Shown: positions 52,495-60,560, numbered from the stretch's first letter. The stretch is 64,000 nt of DNA from Novosphingobium sp. SG919 (GCF_012932495.1 NZ_JABCNG010000004.1:62001-126000); one strand, 5' to 3'. The notes: generated from the letters alone by a model not told the origin. A program made the numbers and translations.

Positions 52495-52827
52495 ATGGTT
52501 CGCGTCACCTTCCTCACCGCCGATGGCCAGACCGTGGTCGCCCAGGGCGAGGCAGGACAACGCCTGCTGGAACTGGGCCAGAATGCCGGCATGCCGCTGG
52601 AAGGCACCTGCGAAGGCCAGATGGCTTGCTCTACCTGCCACGTGATCGTCGCGCCCGACTGGTACGAGCGCCTGGCCGACGCATCGGAGGACGAGGAAGA
52701 CATGCTCGACCTGGCCGCCGGCGTCACCCGCACCAGCCGCCTCGCCTGCCAGATCGTGCTCGATCCCGCGCTCGACGGCCTGGAAGTGCGCGTGCCCGCC
52801 GAAGCGCGAGACATGCAGCCGCGTTGA
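52495..52827 (+). CDS. 2Fe-2S ferredoxin, ISC/adrenodoxin type
   Basis: 110 residues from ATG 52495; a GTG at 52489 overlapping the desulfurase stop is an alternative. The cluster ligands are C39, C45, C48 and C85 (GTCEGQMACSTC and RLACQ), the C-x5-C-x2-C-x36-C pattern of vertebrate-type ferredoxins such as Fdx. The acidic helix DASEDEEDMLDLA binds partners. It supplies electrons for cluster assembly or for monooxygenases. It directly follows the desulfurases, so an Fe-S assembly role is likely. Confidence 0.93.
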   Translation: MVRVTFLTADGQTVVAQGEAGQRLLELGQNAGMPLEGTCEGQMACSTCHVIVAPDWYERLADASEDEEDMLDLAAGVTRTSRLACQIVLDPALDGLEVRVPAEARDMQPR

Positions 52828-52935
52828 ACGCTGCGTCAGGCCGGACGTGTCGGCATCCGGCGCGCTGGTTGCGCGTGGGGAGAAGTCTGCAAGCGCCTAT
52901 TTGCAGACATTCGCCGACCGATTAAGTTTGCGCGC

Positions 52936-53208
52936 ATGCGCCCTATTATCATCGTGGAAGACGTGTTCGATATCCCAGGCTGGGGTGGTCTGATCGTCGT
53001 TCCAGGTCCGGCGGTAGCTGACGGCATGGCGAGGCTGGAAGGTCCGGTTTCCCTCCGTCGACCCGACGGCTCGACTATTGCCGCTGTGCTGAAAATGGCC
53101 GAGGTGTTCCAAACCCCCCCGCCGAAGGAACGCCGCTGGACCTGTCTTCTGCTGGGAATAGACAAAACTGAGGTGCCAATCGGCTCAGAAGTTTGGCCAA
53201 GCGAGTAA
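52936..53208 (+). CDS. Small hypothetical protein
   Basis: 90 residues, not recognised. It has beta-rich composition with IIIVEDVFDIPGWGGLIVVPG at the N-terminus and VLKMAEVFQTPPP in the middle, no signal peptide and no membrane helix. The base composition is less GC-biased than the flanking core genes. It could be a small beta-barrel regulatory or immunity-type protein, but nothing supports a specific role. It lies about 110 bases after the ferredoxin gene and before a repeat block. Confidence 0.6.
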   Translation: MRPIIIVEDVFDIPGWGGLIVVPGPAVADGMARLEGPVSLRRPDGSTIAAVLKMAEVFQTPPPKERRWTCLLLGIDKTEVPIGSEVWPSE

Positions 53209-53241
53209 CGATAGTTAACCACCACTTTGAACCCATTCCCT

Positions 53242-53349
53242 CGTCATTCCCGCGAATGCGGGAATCCAGTTTTGGGGTAGCGTCGAAAACCGGTCCCCAG
53301 TCGTTCTCGCACGGCGGCTACTGGATTCCCGCCTGCGCGGGAATGACGA
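53242..53349. repeat. Large inverted repeat (CGTCATTCCCGC type)
   Basis: Arm one (53242-53269, CGTCATTCCCGCGAATGCGG...) and arm two (53321-53349, CTGGATTCCCGCCTGCGCGG...) are near-perfect inverted copies about 50 bases apart. This is the CGTCATTCCCGC element scattered through many proteobacterial genomes, possibly a MITE. Each arm is also self-complementary. Confidence 0.8.
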
Positions 53350-53397
53350 CGTTGGAGGTGGAAAGGGCAGATTCCCATCCAAAACACGACATACCCC

Positions 53398-53424
53398 CCG
53401 TTCGGGCTGAGCTTGTCGAAGCCC
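53398..53424. repeat. Single CTGAGCTTGTCGAAG element
   Basis: CCGTTCGGGCTGAGCTTG with TCGAAGCCC, the same family as at 40024-40101 and 61737-61812. It lies just downstream of the SH3 lipoprotein stop. Confidence 0.7.
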
Positions 53425-53437
53425 CCGGCGCGAGGCC

Positions 53438-54268
53438 TCAGTCCCCTGCCACCAAGGCGCTGATGTGCCAGTCTTCGCCCTTGCGCTCGGCGATCACGCG
53501 GCGGGCGAGGAGGCTGCGCAGGCGGGCGGTTTCGATATAGCCCTTGCGCTGCGGCTTGCCGGTGATCACGGCGGTGTAGTGCGCTGCCGGATTGAAGCCC
53601 GGCCCAAGGGTGACCAGCGACCAGTCCAGCTTGTCCACTTCCTGAGCCGTGTCGCTGGGCTTGGCGCGCAAGGGCACGCCCTGGCCTGTCACCAGCATGG
53701 TCATGCCCGGATCGACTTCATCGGGCACGTTCCAGAAGAACCACGGCAGGACCACCAGATCGCCTTGCACGGCGCAGCCCAAGGGCAGGATGCGCGCCAG
53801 ATCGGTCCAGACGGCCTGGCCGCTGGGCGCGGACAGGCGCTTTTGCAATTCGGCCGGGCCATGGCCGCCGCCATAATCGAGTGTGACATCGGGCGAGGAC
53901 AGTGTGGCCAAGGCAGCGGCGTCGCGGGCTTTGACCGTAGCGGCGAGCCGCGCGGCAAAGGCGCTCCAGCCGGGCAGTGCGGCGCAATCGTCGCGCGGGG
54001 GGAGAGCCATCGCGGGCAGGGCTGCTGCCGTATCGGCCGGCGTCATCGGCGTTTCGGGCGTAGGCTTGACCGGGAGCGCCAGCGTCGGGCTGGGGCTTGG
54101 CTCCGGCACGCTGGGCGCCGGTTCGGGTGTGGGTTGCGCGCTCGGGGTGGCAGAGGGGCTATCGCTCTCTTGCGGCGTTGGCTGCCGTTGACACGCGGCA
54201 AGCGCCAGGCCGAGAGAGAGCAGCGCCACGCCTGCCTTGCGCGCCCATGGTTTCCGCTCGTTCGCCAT
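53438..54268 (-). CDS. Lipoprotein with SH3-type domain
   Basis: 276 residues. A signal peptide with lipobox LALAAC, then a Pro/Ser/Thr-rich low-complexity linker (about 30-80), then a globular part. The segment MTMLVTGQGVPLRAKPSDTAQEVDKLDW (residues about 185-212) has the bacterial SH3b pattern, suggesting peptidoglycan or protein binding in the periplasm. Middle residues DVTLDYGGGHGP may form another domain. Divergence from known families prevents a more exact name. It is 11 bases after rmuC on the same strand. Confidence 0.75.
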   Translation of the reverse strand: MANERKPWARKAGVALLSLGLALAACQRQPTPQESDSPSATPSAQPTPEPAPSVPEPSPSPTLALPVKPTPETPMTPADTAAALPAMALPPRDDCAALPGWSAFAARLAATVKARDAAALATLSSPDVTLDYGGGHGPAELQKRLSAPSGQAVWTDLARILPLGCAVQGDLVVLPWFFWNVPDEVDPGMTMLVTGQGVPLRAKPSDTAQEVDKLDWSLVTLGPGFNPAAHYTAVITGKPQRKGYIETARLRSLLARRVIAERKGEDWHISALVAGD

Positions 54269-54279
54269 CGCTTGTACGT

Positions 54280-55806
54280 TTACCCCGCAGCCGGTTCCCC
54301 GTCTACCGCAACGCCAGCAGGCGCGGCCAGTTCCGCCACCGTGTCTGCCGCGACATAGCGCGGGGCGGTTTCCACCAGGGCCACTTCCTCAACCTCGCGC
54401 TTGCCGATCTCGATGTGCTTTTCGCGCAAGCGCCGTCCGGCCGACAGGACATTGCGTTCAAAGCTGCCGACGAACTTGTTGTAGTTCACCACGGCGCTTT
54501 CCAGGCCGGACCCCACGCGCTTCAAGTGATCGGCGGCCACGGCCAGGCGATCGTAAAGCTCGCCGCCCATGCGCCCGATCTCGCGTGCCTCGCGCGCCAG
54601 GCCATCCTGGCGCCAGACCTGGGCCACGGTGCGGCAGATGGCGACGAGGTTGGTGGGCGAGGCGAGCAGGACGCGGCGGTCGAACGCGAAGTCCCACAGC
54701 TGCGGATCGCGTTCGAGCGCGGCGGCGATGAAGTGTTCGCCCGGCACGAACATCAGCACATAGTCGGGCGCTTCCTCGAACTGGCTTTGATAGGATTTGG
54801 CGCCCAGCGTCTGGATGTGGTTGCGCATGGATTGCACATGCGCGGCCAGGGCCACGCCGCGCGCGGTGTCGTCCGCCGCTTCGAACGCATCCTGATAGGC
54901 GTTGAGCGAGACCTTGGCATCGATCACCAGCAGCTTGTTGCCGGGAATGCGCACGATGGCGTCTGGGCGCAGGCGGCCCTCGTCGGTGTCGATCGAATGC
55001 TCGGTCACGAAATCGGTGTGTTCGGCCAGGCCGCACTGTTCCAGCACGTTGCGCAATTGCTGTTCGCCCCAGCGGCCGCGCGCCTTGGGCGCGTTGCGCA
55101 GCGAATTGCCCAGCCGCGCGGCCTCGGCCCGAACTTGCTCCTGCCCTTCGCGCATGGCCTGGATCAGCCCGGTGAGATTGCCGAAGGCATCCACCCGCTC
55201 GCGCTCCAGCTTGCCGACCTGTTCTTCATAGCTTTTCAGGCGCTGGTCCACCGGGGCAAGCAGCGCGCGCAGCGATTGCGCGGCCTTTTCCTCGCTCTGG
55301 GCAAAGCGTTCCTGGGCGCGGACCATGAAGGCTTCCTGCGCGCGTTCCAGCACCTTATTGCCGGCATTCTCGAACTCGCGGCGCAAGGCTTCCTGTGCTT
55401 CGATCAGCAGGCGCTTCTGCTCGGCAAAGTTGGCGGCATCCGCCTTCATCCGCGCCAGTTCGGCACGCAGGTCCTCGCGTGCCTGGCGGGCTTCGTGCAG
55501 GGCATCGCGCAGGGCATCGGCCTCGGCGGCGCGCTCGCTGGCGGCAGCCAGGCGGGACGAGAGGCCATCGCGCTCGGCCCGCAAGGCATCGCGCTCGGCC
55601 GCAACCTGCTCCACTTGGCGGGCGCGCTCGGCCATCGTGGCCAGATCCACTGCCATGGCCTTGACTTGTGCCTGCGCCTCGCGCGCTTCGCCCTCGCGCG
55701 CGGCGGCGCGGCCCTGTGCCTCCGCCAGGGGGCGCGAGCCGAAGAACCAGCCCAAGGCCAGGCCGATCACCAGCGCCACGATCACGAAAGCCACCGCCAC
55801 GTTCAC
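54280..55806 (-). CDS. rmuC: DNA recombination protein RmuC
   Basis: 508 residues. An N-terminal membrane helix (about 3-22) is followed by a long coiled coil (about 30-230) rich in Ala, Glu and Arg. The nuclease-like domain (about 270-440) contains DAIVRIPGNKLLVIDAKVSLNAYQ (read at about 285-308), carrying the D and K of a PD-(D/E)xK site, and YVLMFVPGEHFIAAAL. RmuC limits inversions between repeats in E. coli. It precedes the SH3 lipoprotein by 11 bases. Confidence 0.93.
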   Translation of the reverse strand: MNVAVAFVIVALVIGLALGWFFGSRPLAEAQGRAAAREGEAREAQAQVKAMAVDLATMAERARQVEQVAAERDALRAERDGLSSRLAAASERAAEADALRDALHEARQAREDLRAELARMKADAANFAEQKRLLIEAQEALRREFENAGNKVLERAQEAFMVRAQERFAQSEEKAAQSLRALLAPVDQRLKSYEEQVGKLERERVDAFGNLTGLIQAMREGQEQVRAEAARLGNSLRNAPKARGRWGEQQLRNVLEQCGLAEHTDFVTEHSIDTDEGRLRPDAIVRIPGNKLLVIDAKVSLNAYQDAFEAADDTARGVALAAHVQSMRNHIQTLGAKSYQSQFEEAPDYVLMFVPGEHFIAAALERDPQLWDFAFDRRVLLASPTNLVAICRTVAQVWRQDGLAREAREIGRMGGELYDRLAVAADHLKRVGSGLESAVVNYNKFVGSFERNVLSAGRRLREKHIEIGKREVEEVALVETAPRYVAADTVAELAAPAGVAVDGEPAAG

Positions 55807-55839
55807 TCTCCAGTCAAGAACAGAGCGGGAACGTAAACG

Positions 55840-55873
55840 AAGCGGCCCGGCAACGCAATGTGCCGGGCCGCTT
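55840..55873 (-). terminator. Hairpin downstream of def
   Basis: AAGCGGCCCGGCA and TGCCGGGCCGCTT form a 13-base stem with an 8-base loop. On the minus strand a broken T run (TTCGTTT) follows, so it ends the def transcript before rmuC. Confidence 0.75.
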
Positions 55874-55895
55874 TATCCTCAATTGCAACGGCCGC

Positions 55896-56462
55896 TCAGG
55901 CCACCTTGCGCAGCTTGTCCAGCTTCTTGAGCGCCATCTGGCGCTTGAGGCGCGAGAGGTGGTCGATGAACAGGATGCCTTCGAGATGGTCCATCTCGTG
56001 CTGGAGGCAGGTGGCCAGGAGGCCGTCGATTGCTTCCTCGTGCGTCTGGCCATCCAGATCCTGCCAGCGGGCGCGGATGCTGGCGGGCCGTTCCACCTCG
56101 GCGTAGATTTCCGGCACCGAGAGGCAGCCTTCGCGATAGATCGCATGTTCTTCGGAAGGATCGAGAATTTCGGGGTTGATGAACACCCGCGGTTCGCGGC
56201 GCACGGGCAGGTGGGCATGGCCACAGCCGTGGTCGTGGCAATGCTCCGGCTCGGCGTCTTCGTCCTCGGGCTGGAGATCGATCACCAGCACGCGCAGGGG
56301 CACGCCCACCTGGATGGCGGCAAGGCCGATGCCGGGGGCATCGTACATCGTGTCGAACATGTCGGACACGAGCGTGCGCAGTTCGTCGTCGAACTTTTCC
56401 ACCGGAGCCGAGACCTGCTTGAGGCGCGGATCGGGAACTTCAAGGATTTCGCGGATAGCCAT
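55896..56462 (-). CDS. def: Peptide deformylase with His/Cys-rich insertion
   Basis: 188 residues against a usual 165-175. The three deformylase motifs are GIGLAAIQVG (45-54), EGCLSVPEI with metal ligand C113, and QHEMDHLEG with H155, E156 and H159. It removes the formyl group from nascent proteins. The extra length is an insertion at about 66-88 containing PEHCHDHGCGHAH (six His and Cys in an 11-residue core, 74-84), which looks able to bind an additional metal. It is not next to fmt. A partial copy of its 5' end lies upstream at 56987-57014. Confidence 0.95.
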   Translation of the reverse strand: MAIREILEVPDPRLKQVSAPVEKFDDELRTLVSDMFDTMYDAPGIGLAAIQVGVPLRVLVIDLQPEDEDAEPEHCHDHGCGHAHLPVRREPRVFINPEILDPSEEHAIYREGCLSVPEIYAEVERPASIRARWQDLDGQTHEEAIDGLLATCLQHEMDHLEGILFIDHLSRLKRQMALKKLDKLRKVA

Positions 56463-56534
56463 GCCGGCAAGATAGGCGTTGCGGCGCGGAGTCGCAAGGC
56501 GAGGGATTCGATCACGGTGATCGGACGGGTTGCT

Positions 56535-56987
56535 TCAACGCTGCTCTTCGATCGTCCCAGAACCCGAATATTGCCACGCAAGGGGCGATTGCCTCGGGAT
56601 GATCTCGACCAGGGCGGGGTGCCATTGCCCGTTGATGCAGCATCCGTATCCGTTGACGAGCTGATAGGCTTTCAGAAAGTCGGCGATGAACTGGTTCGTA
56701 TCGTCAACGCCTGGGAGCAACCCTCCGCCAAGCGGGCCGTCGATTAACTTCCAGATCACGACGTGTGGGCATATGATCTCTGGATGTTGTTCCCGTTCCA
56801 ACGCCGTCATGGGGCGAGCATCTTCGCGAACAAGATAGATGAACAGGCGCTTATCTTGAATTCCGAAAAAGGTAAGGCGAACGGCGCCTCTGATGCCCGA
56901 CACTTCAATCGAAACGGCGGTACCGATGCATTCGATCCGGCCATCCGGTTTGACTGAAATTTCCATGGCCGGGACGGAATCCTCCAT
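56535..56987 (-). CDS. Hypothetical protein inserted upstream of def
   Basis: 150 residues, not recognised. Soluble, no signal peptide. The N-terminal half is beta-rich (MEISVKPDGRIECIG and VRLTFFGIQDKRLFIYLV), and a helix precedes the cysteine-containing LVNGYGCCINGQWHP. Base composition is less GC-rich than that of the neighbours. The ATG at 56987 lies exactly in a near-identical copy of def codons 9-14, so this gene seems to have been inserted or duplicated together with a def fragment. A role is unknown; small immunity-type proteins have similar character, but this is speculation. Confidence 0.6.
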   Translation of the reverse strand: MEDSVPAMEISVKPDGRIECIGTAVSIEVSGIRGAVRLTFFGIQDKRLFIYLVREDARPMTALEREQHPEIICPHVVIWKLIDGPLGGGLLPGVDDTNQFIADFLKAYQLVNGYGCCINGQWHPALVEIIPRQSPLAWQYSGSGTIEEQR

Positions 56988-57016
56988 GAGGCGCGGATCG
57001 GGAAGTTCAAGAAATT
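56987..57016. repeat. Duplicated fragment of def 5' coding sequence
   Basis: TGAGGCGCGGATCGGGAAGT (56987 onward) matches 56420 onward inside def with one mismatch over the first 24 bases and continues for a few more imperfect bases. Confidence 0.7.
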
Positions 57017-57141
57017 AGAAGAAAACTTTGAACATAGGATAGGTGGTGCGGCGCCTGGGCGCAAGGCCGGGCCTCGGTCAGGGTGATGGGTTTGGTCGGG
57101 GTTGTGCGCAAGTGTTGTGCTTGGCTTGCACCACCCCCAAA

Positions 57142-57176
57142 CCCCCTCCTCTGAAGAAGAGGGGGCTTTTTGTTTT
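57142..57176. terminator. Hairpin at end of ATP12 operon
   Basis: CCCCCTCCTCT and AAGAGGGGG pair with one bulge around GAAG, and T runs are present, stronger on the plus side. It lies just beyond the ATP12 stop and resembles the C/G-run repeats at 37606. Confidence 0.55.
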
Positions 57177-57864
57177 ACAACAGGTGCGCGAATTTTGCGG
57201 CGGTGGCGAAGGCTTGGCCGCGTCGCGTGCGGTGGGCCTGGGCCTGTTCGTCCTTGCCCCACAGCTCTGCCTGCCAGTCTTCCTCCACGCAGGCTGCGTC
57301 CCATAGCGCGACGAGATCGGCTTCGGGATCGAGTGCAGCCAGGCCGATGATCAGCGAGGCTGCAAGGCTGGTGGTGTTGCGCAGTGCGGCCAAGACAAAG
57401 GGCGAGAGCGGATCGAGCGCGGCGCGCAGGGCCGAGAGCGTCGCTTCGGGTTGGGGCTTGTGCATTACGCCCGAAACGCGGGTGAAAGAAACGCCATGCC
57501 GTGCTTCGGCCATGGTCACCAGCGGTTCCCACAGCAGGCGCTGCCGCGCGGCGAGCGGCTCGTCCGGCTCGGCGCGATAGCACAGCGTGTCCGTCTCGGC
57601 ATAAGGCATGAGATCGGCGCGGGCGGTATCGGGGGCAGGGGCCACCACGTCGATCGCATAGTCCGCCATGTCGCGAAAGGCGAAGCGCGCGGTGTCGAGC
57701 GTTTCGCCCTGATCGGCCCATTCGGCAGCCATGGCCTGGGCAAGGGCGGCGCTGGGCACGATCTGGGGATTGCCACCTTGCGTTCGGATGCCGCGCCCAT
57801 CCAGGCACACACGAAAGCCGCCGTCTTCGGATGAGACGGTGACGTCTTTATAGAAGCGCTTCAT
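57175..57864 (-). CDS. ATP12 family F1-ATPase assembly chaperone
   Basis: 229 residues. MKRFYKDVTV at the N-terminus, LDGRGIRTQGGNPQIVPSAALAQAMAAEW (read at about 22-50) and FRDMADYAIDVVA are the family signature. ATP12 binds unassembled F1 alpha subunits in mitochondria and alphaproteobacteria. It is last in a four-gene minus-strand operon after RluA, HAD and the small membrane protein, with a 15-base gap before it. This gene order is common in alphaproteobacteria. Confidence 0.92.
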   Translation of the reverse strand: MKRFYKDVTVSSEDGGFRVCLDGRGIRTQGGNPQIVPSAALAQAMAAEWADQGETLDTARFAFRDMADYAIDVVAPAPDTARADLMPYAETDTLCYRAEPDEPLAARQRLLWEPLVTMAEARHGVSFTRVSGVMHKPQPEATLSALRAALDPLSPFVLAALRNTTSLAASLIIGLAALDPEADLVALWDAACVEEDWQAELWGKDEQAQAHRTRRGQAFATAAKFAHLL

Positions 57865-57879
57865 GCCGGAGAAATCTCT

Positions 57880-58095
57880 TCAAGAATGCCGTTTCCAGCG
57901 CCGCACCAGCCAGCGCGGCGCGCCAAAGAACAGGGTCAGGCCAACAAGGGCGAGAGCCATGGCGCCCCACGGCGGCACGGCCGCCAGCCACGGCACGTTG
58001 CCCGAAGCGGCCATGGCGCCGATCATCACGATCAGCGTGCCCGAAAGGCGCACGGCCTGAAGCAAGGCGAAGCGGCCGAGGGCGGGATCGGCCAT
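57880..58095 (-). CDS. Small two-helix membrane protein
   Basis: 71 residues. Two hydrophobic helices (about 13-29 and 36-56) end in a basic tail, RWLVRRWKRHS, so both ends are probably cytoplasmic. No known domain. It sits 3 bases after the HAD gene and 15 bases before ATP12, and its conserved place in the operon suggests a real gene. Function unknown. Confidence 0.75.
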   Translation of the reverse strand: MADPALGRFALLQAVRLSGTLIVMIGAMAASGNVPWLAAVPPWGAMALALVGLTLFFGAPRWLVRRWKRHS

Positions 58096-58098
58096 GTT

Positions 58099-58761
58099 TC
58101 AGCCCACCGCCTGTAGCAGTTCGGCCAGTTCGGCCACCGTGCCGGCCACGGCATGGGCCCCGGCGGCAAACAGCTCTGCCCGTTCGTGATAGCCCCAGTC
58201 CACGCCGATCGCGCGGACCCCGGCGTTGCGCGCCATGGCCATGTCGAAGGCAGTATCGCCGATCATCACGGTCAGCGCCGTTTCGGCCCCGGTGGCATCG
58301 AGGCAGGCCTCGATCATGCTGGGGTGCGGCTTGGACGGATGGCGATCGGCGGTCTGCAGCGTGACGAAGTGGCGGGAAAGACCGTGCGTGGCCAGGCAAT
58401 GTGCCAGGCCCCGGTCGCTCTTGCCGGTGGCCACGCCCAAAAGCCAGCCGCGATGCACCAGGTCTTCGACCAAAGCGGCGATGCCATCGTAGAGCGGCTC
58501 GCCGACCATGCCCGCCTCGCGCCGGGCGCGGAACGCATCCTTGTAGGCCTGGGCCAGCATGTCGTGCGTCTCCGCCTCGCCCTCGGGATGGAGGCGGCGC
58601 ATGGCCTCCACCAGCGACAGCCCGACGATGCGGCGGGTTTCGCTGCGTGGCGGTGGTACCAGGCCCATGGCGTGAAAGGCCCCGTCCATCGCCGCGCCGA
58701 TATCGGCCTGGCTATCGACCAGGGTGCCATCGCAATCGAAGATGGCCAGGCGCAGGGTCAT
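58099..58761 (-). CDS. HAD-IA family hydrolase (phosphoglycolate phosphatase-like)
   Basis: 220 residues. HAD motif I DCDGTLVDS (nucleophile and acid aspartates near residues 9-11), a helical cap, motif II VATGKSD, the motif III lysine in HPSKPHPSMI, and motif IV IGDTAFDMAMA. Members dephosphorylate phosphoglycolate or other small phosphates. The start overlaps the RluA stop by 4 bases. The substrate is not known. Confidence 0.9.
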   Translation of the reverse strand: MTLRLAIFDCDGTLVDSQADIGAAMDGAFHAMGLVPPPRSETRRIVGLSLVEAMRRLHPEGEAETHDMLAQAYKDAFRARREAGMVGEPLYDGIAALVEDLVHRGWLLGVATGKSDRGLAHCLATHGLSRHFVTLQTADRHPSKPHPSMIEACLDATGAETALTVMIGDTAFDMAMARNAGVRAIGVDWGYHERAELFAAGAHAVAGTVAELAELLQAVG

Positions 58762-60101
58762 CGTGCGGCGGGGCCTTTCGGGGCGGGGCGACGTGAAGGG
58801 GCCTTGGCGGGGGCCTTGGCCGGCGCCTTGCCAGCAGGCTTGCTCGCGGGCCTGGCCCCAGGCTTGGCAACGGCCTTTGCGCCCGGCTTGCCCGCAGGCT
58901 TTGCGCCGGGCTTGCCAGGCACCTTGGCGCGCTGGCCGGTGGGACGGCGCCCGCCGCCGGCGTCAGGGCCATCGGCGCGCTTGCGGCGTTCGCCGCGGCG
59001 CTCCTTGCGATATTGCTTGGCATGGGCCTTGGCCACGCGCTTTTCCTGCGTCTTGGGATCGACCAGCACCGGCGCTTCGAGCGGCAGGTCGCCTTCGCTT
59101 TCGGTAAAGCCGAGTTGTTCCAGGCTCTTGGCAAAGTGTTCCGGCAGCGGCGCGGTCACGTCGAGCAAGTCGCCCTCGGGATGCTCGATCCGCAGGCGGC
59201 GGGCGTGGAGGTGCAGCTTGCGGCTGATGCTGCCCGAAAGGAACGCAGCCTGGCCGCCATACTTGCCATCGCCCACGATGGGGTGGCCGATCGCGGCCAT
59301 GTGCACGCGCAGCTGGTGGGTGCGGCCGGTGAAGGGCTGCAGTTCCACCCAGGCGGCGCGGTTGCCGGCGCGATCGATCACGCGATAGCGCGTGCGCGAA
59401 GGCAGGCCGTGCTCGCTTTCATCGACCATCATCTTCTCGCCGCCGGTGCCGGGCTGCTTGGCAAGGGGCAGTTCGATCATGCCGTCATGAATGTCGGGCA
59501 CGCCCATCACCAGCGCCCAATAGATCTTGCGCGCGGTGCGGCCGGAAAAGCGCTTGGAAAAGAACGCCGCGCTGCCCGGCGTGCGCGCCACGAGCAGGAC
59601 GCCGGAGGTATCCTTGTCCAGCCGGTGGACAAGGCGCGGGCGCGGCGCGTTGTCGGCCGCATAGGCATCGAGCAGGCCATCGACATGCTCGAACGTGCCG
59701 CTGCCGCCCTGGGTGGCAAGGCCCGGCGGCTTGTTGATCACGATCGCGGCGCGATCCTGTTCCAGCACGATTTCCTCGGCCAGGCGGATCTGTTCCTCGG
59801 TCAAGGGCTTGCGCGCCCGCGCGCCTTTGCCGCCACCGGCCAGGGGCAGCGGCCCCCCGGCTGGCGGCACGCGCAGGGTCTGCCCGGCGGCCAGCCGGGT
59901 ATCGACATCGGCGCGCTTGCCGTCGACGCGAATCTGCCCGGTGCGCGCCCAGCGCGACACCATGGCGAAACTCACCTCTGGCAGGTTGCGCTTGAACCAG
60001 CGGTCGAGCCGCACATCATTGTCATCGGGCCGAATCGTGAACTGGCGCACGGCATCTGAATTACCGGCGCCTTTGCCATGTGGGGCTTTAAAAGAGGTCA
60101 T
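58758..60101 (-). CDS. RluA-family pseudouridine synthase with Lys/Ala/Pro-rich tail
   Basis: 447 residues from ATG 60101 (a start 12 codons earlier is possible). An S4 RNA-binding domain (about 20-80) is followed by the catalytic domain, with HRLDKDTSGVLLVA carrying the aspartate. It modifies 23S rRNA uridines, RluC/RluD-like. The last 110 residues are an unusual basic low-complexity tail, including KPGAKPAGKPGAK and KAPAKAPAKAPSRR, resembling histone H1 tails. It heads the operon to ATP12. The exact target uridines are not decidable. Confidence 0.9.
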   Translation of the reverse strand: MTSFKAPHGKGAGNSDAVRQFTIRPDDNDVRLDRWFKRNLPEVSFAMVSRWARTGQIRVDGKRADVDTRLAAGQTLRVPPAGGPLPLAGGGKGARARKPLTEEQIRLAEEIVLEQDRAAIVINKPPGLATQGGSGTFEHVDGLLDAYAADNAPRPRLVHRLDKDTSGVLLVARTPGSAAFFSKRFSGRTARKIYWALVMGVPDIHDGMIELPLAKQPGTGGEKMMVDESEHGLPSRTRYRVIDRAGNRAAWVELQPFTGRTHQLRVHMAAIGHPIVGDGKYGGQAAFLSGSISRKLHLHARRLRIEHPEGDLLDVTAPLPEHFAKSLEQLGFTESEGDLPLEAPVLVDPKTQEKRVAKAHAKQYRKERRGERRKRADGPDAGGGRRPTGQRAKVPGKPGAKPAGKPGAKAVAKPGARPASKPAGKAPAKAPAKAPSRRPAPKGPAAR

Positions 60102-60287
60102 GGCCGCGCCCATAGGGCCTTTGCCCGCAAAATGCACGACATTGCTTGCCTTTCGCCGCCAGAATCACTATTGGGCGCCCGGTTCGAGCCGGTCCTGATC
60201 GGATTCGGCACGTTTTGTGTTCCTGGTATCTGGTGACCCCCGCGCGGCCGCGGGCTCTCGCCCGAAGCTGTTGAGGTATGTCGGTTT

Positions 60288-60494
60288 ATGCAGATTCTCG
60301 TTCGCGACAACAATGTTGACCAAGCTCTTCGCGCCCTGAAGAAGAAGCTTCAGCGCGAAGGTGTCTATCGCGAAATGAAGCTGCGCCGTCACTTTGAAAA
60401 GCCGTCGGAAAAGCGCGCCCGCGAAAAGGCCGCTGCCGTGCGCCGCGCCCGCAAGCTGGAGCGCAAGCGCCAGGAGCGCGACGGCGCCAAGTAA
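60288..60494 (+). CDS. rpsU: 30S ribosomal protein S21
   Basis: 68 residues. [20 protein letters not shown] opens the protein, and a basic helical C-terminus ([20 protein letters not shown]) completes S21. It sits on the small subunit near the mRNA anti-Shine-Dalgarno site. It is divergent from the RluA gene by about 185 bases. The ribosome site is weak, (GAGG about 10 bases upstream). Confidence 0.97.
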
Positions 60495-60560
60495 GCCTCG
60501 ATTGCGGCGGGTCGATCCGCTGCATTGAGCACTTGCGATAGGCCCTGTGCTGGGCCAAGA

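Noticed and set aside
54097..55836. 579-codon open frame antisense to rmuC
   Set aside because: rmuC motifs are clear on the minus strand; this frame is a shadow produced by high GC.
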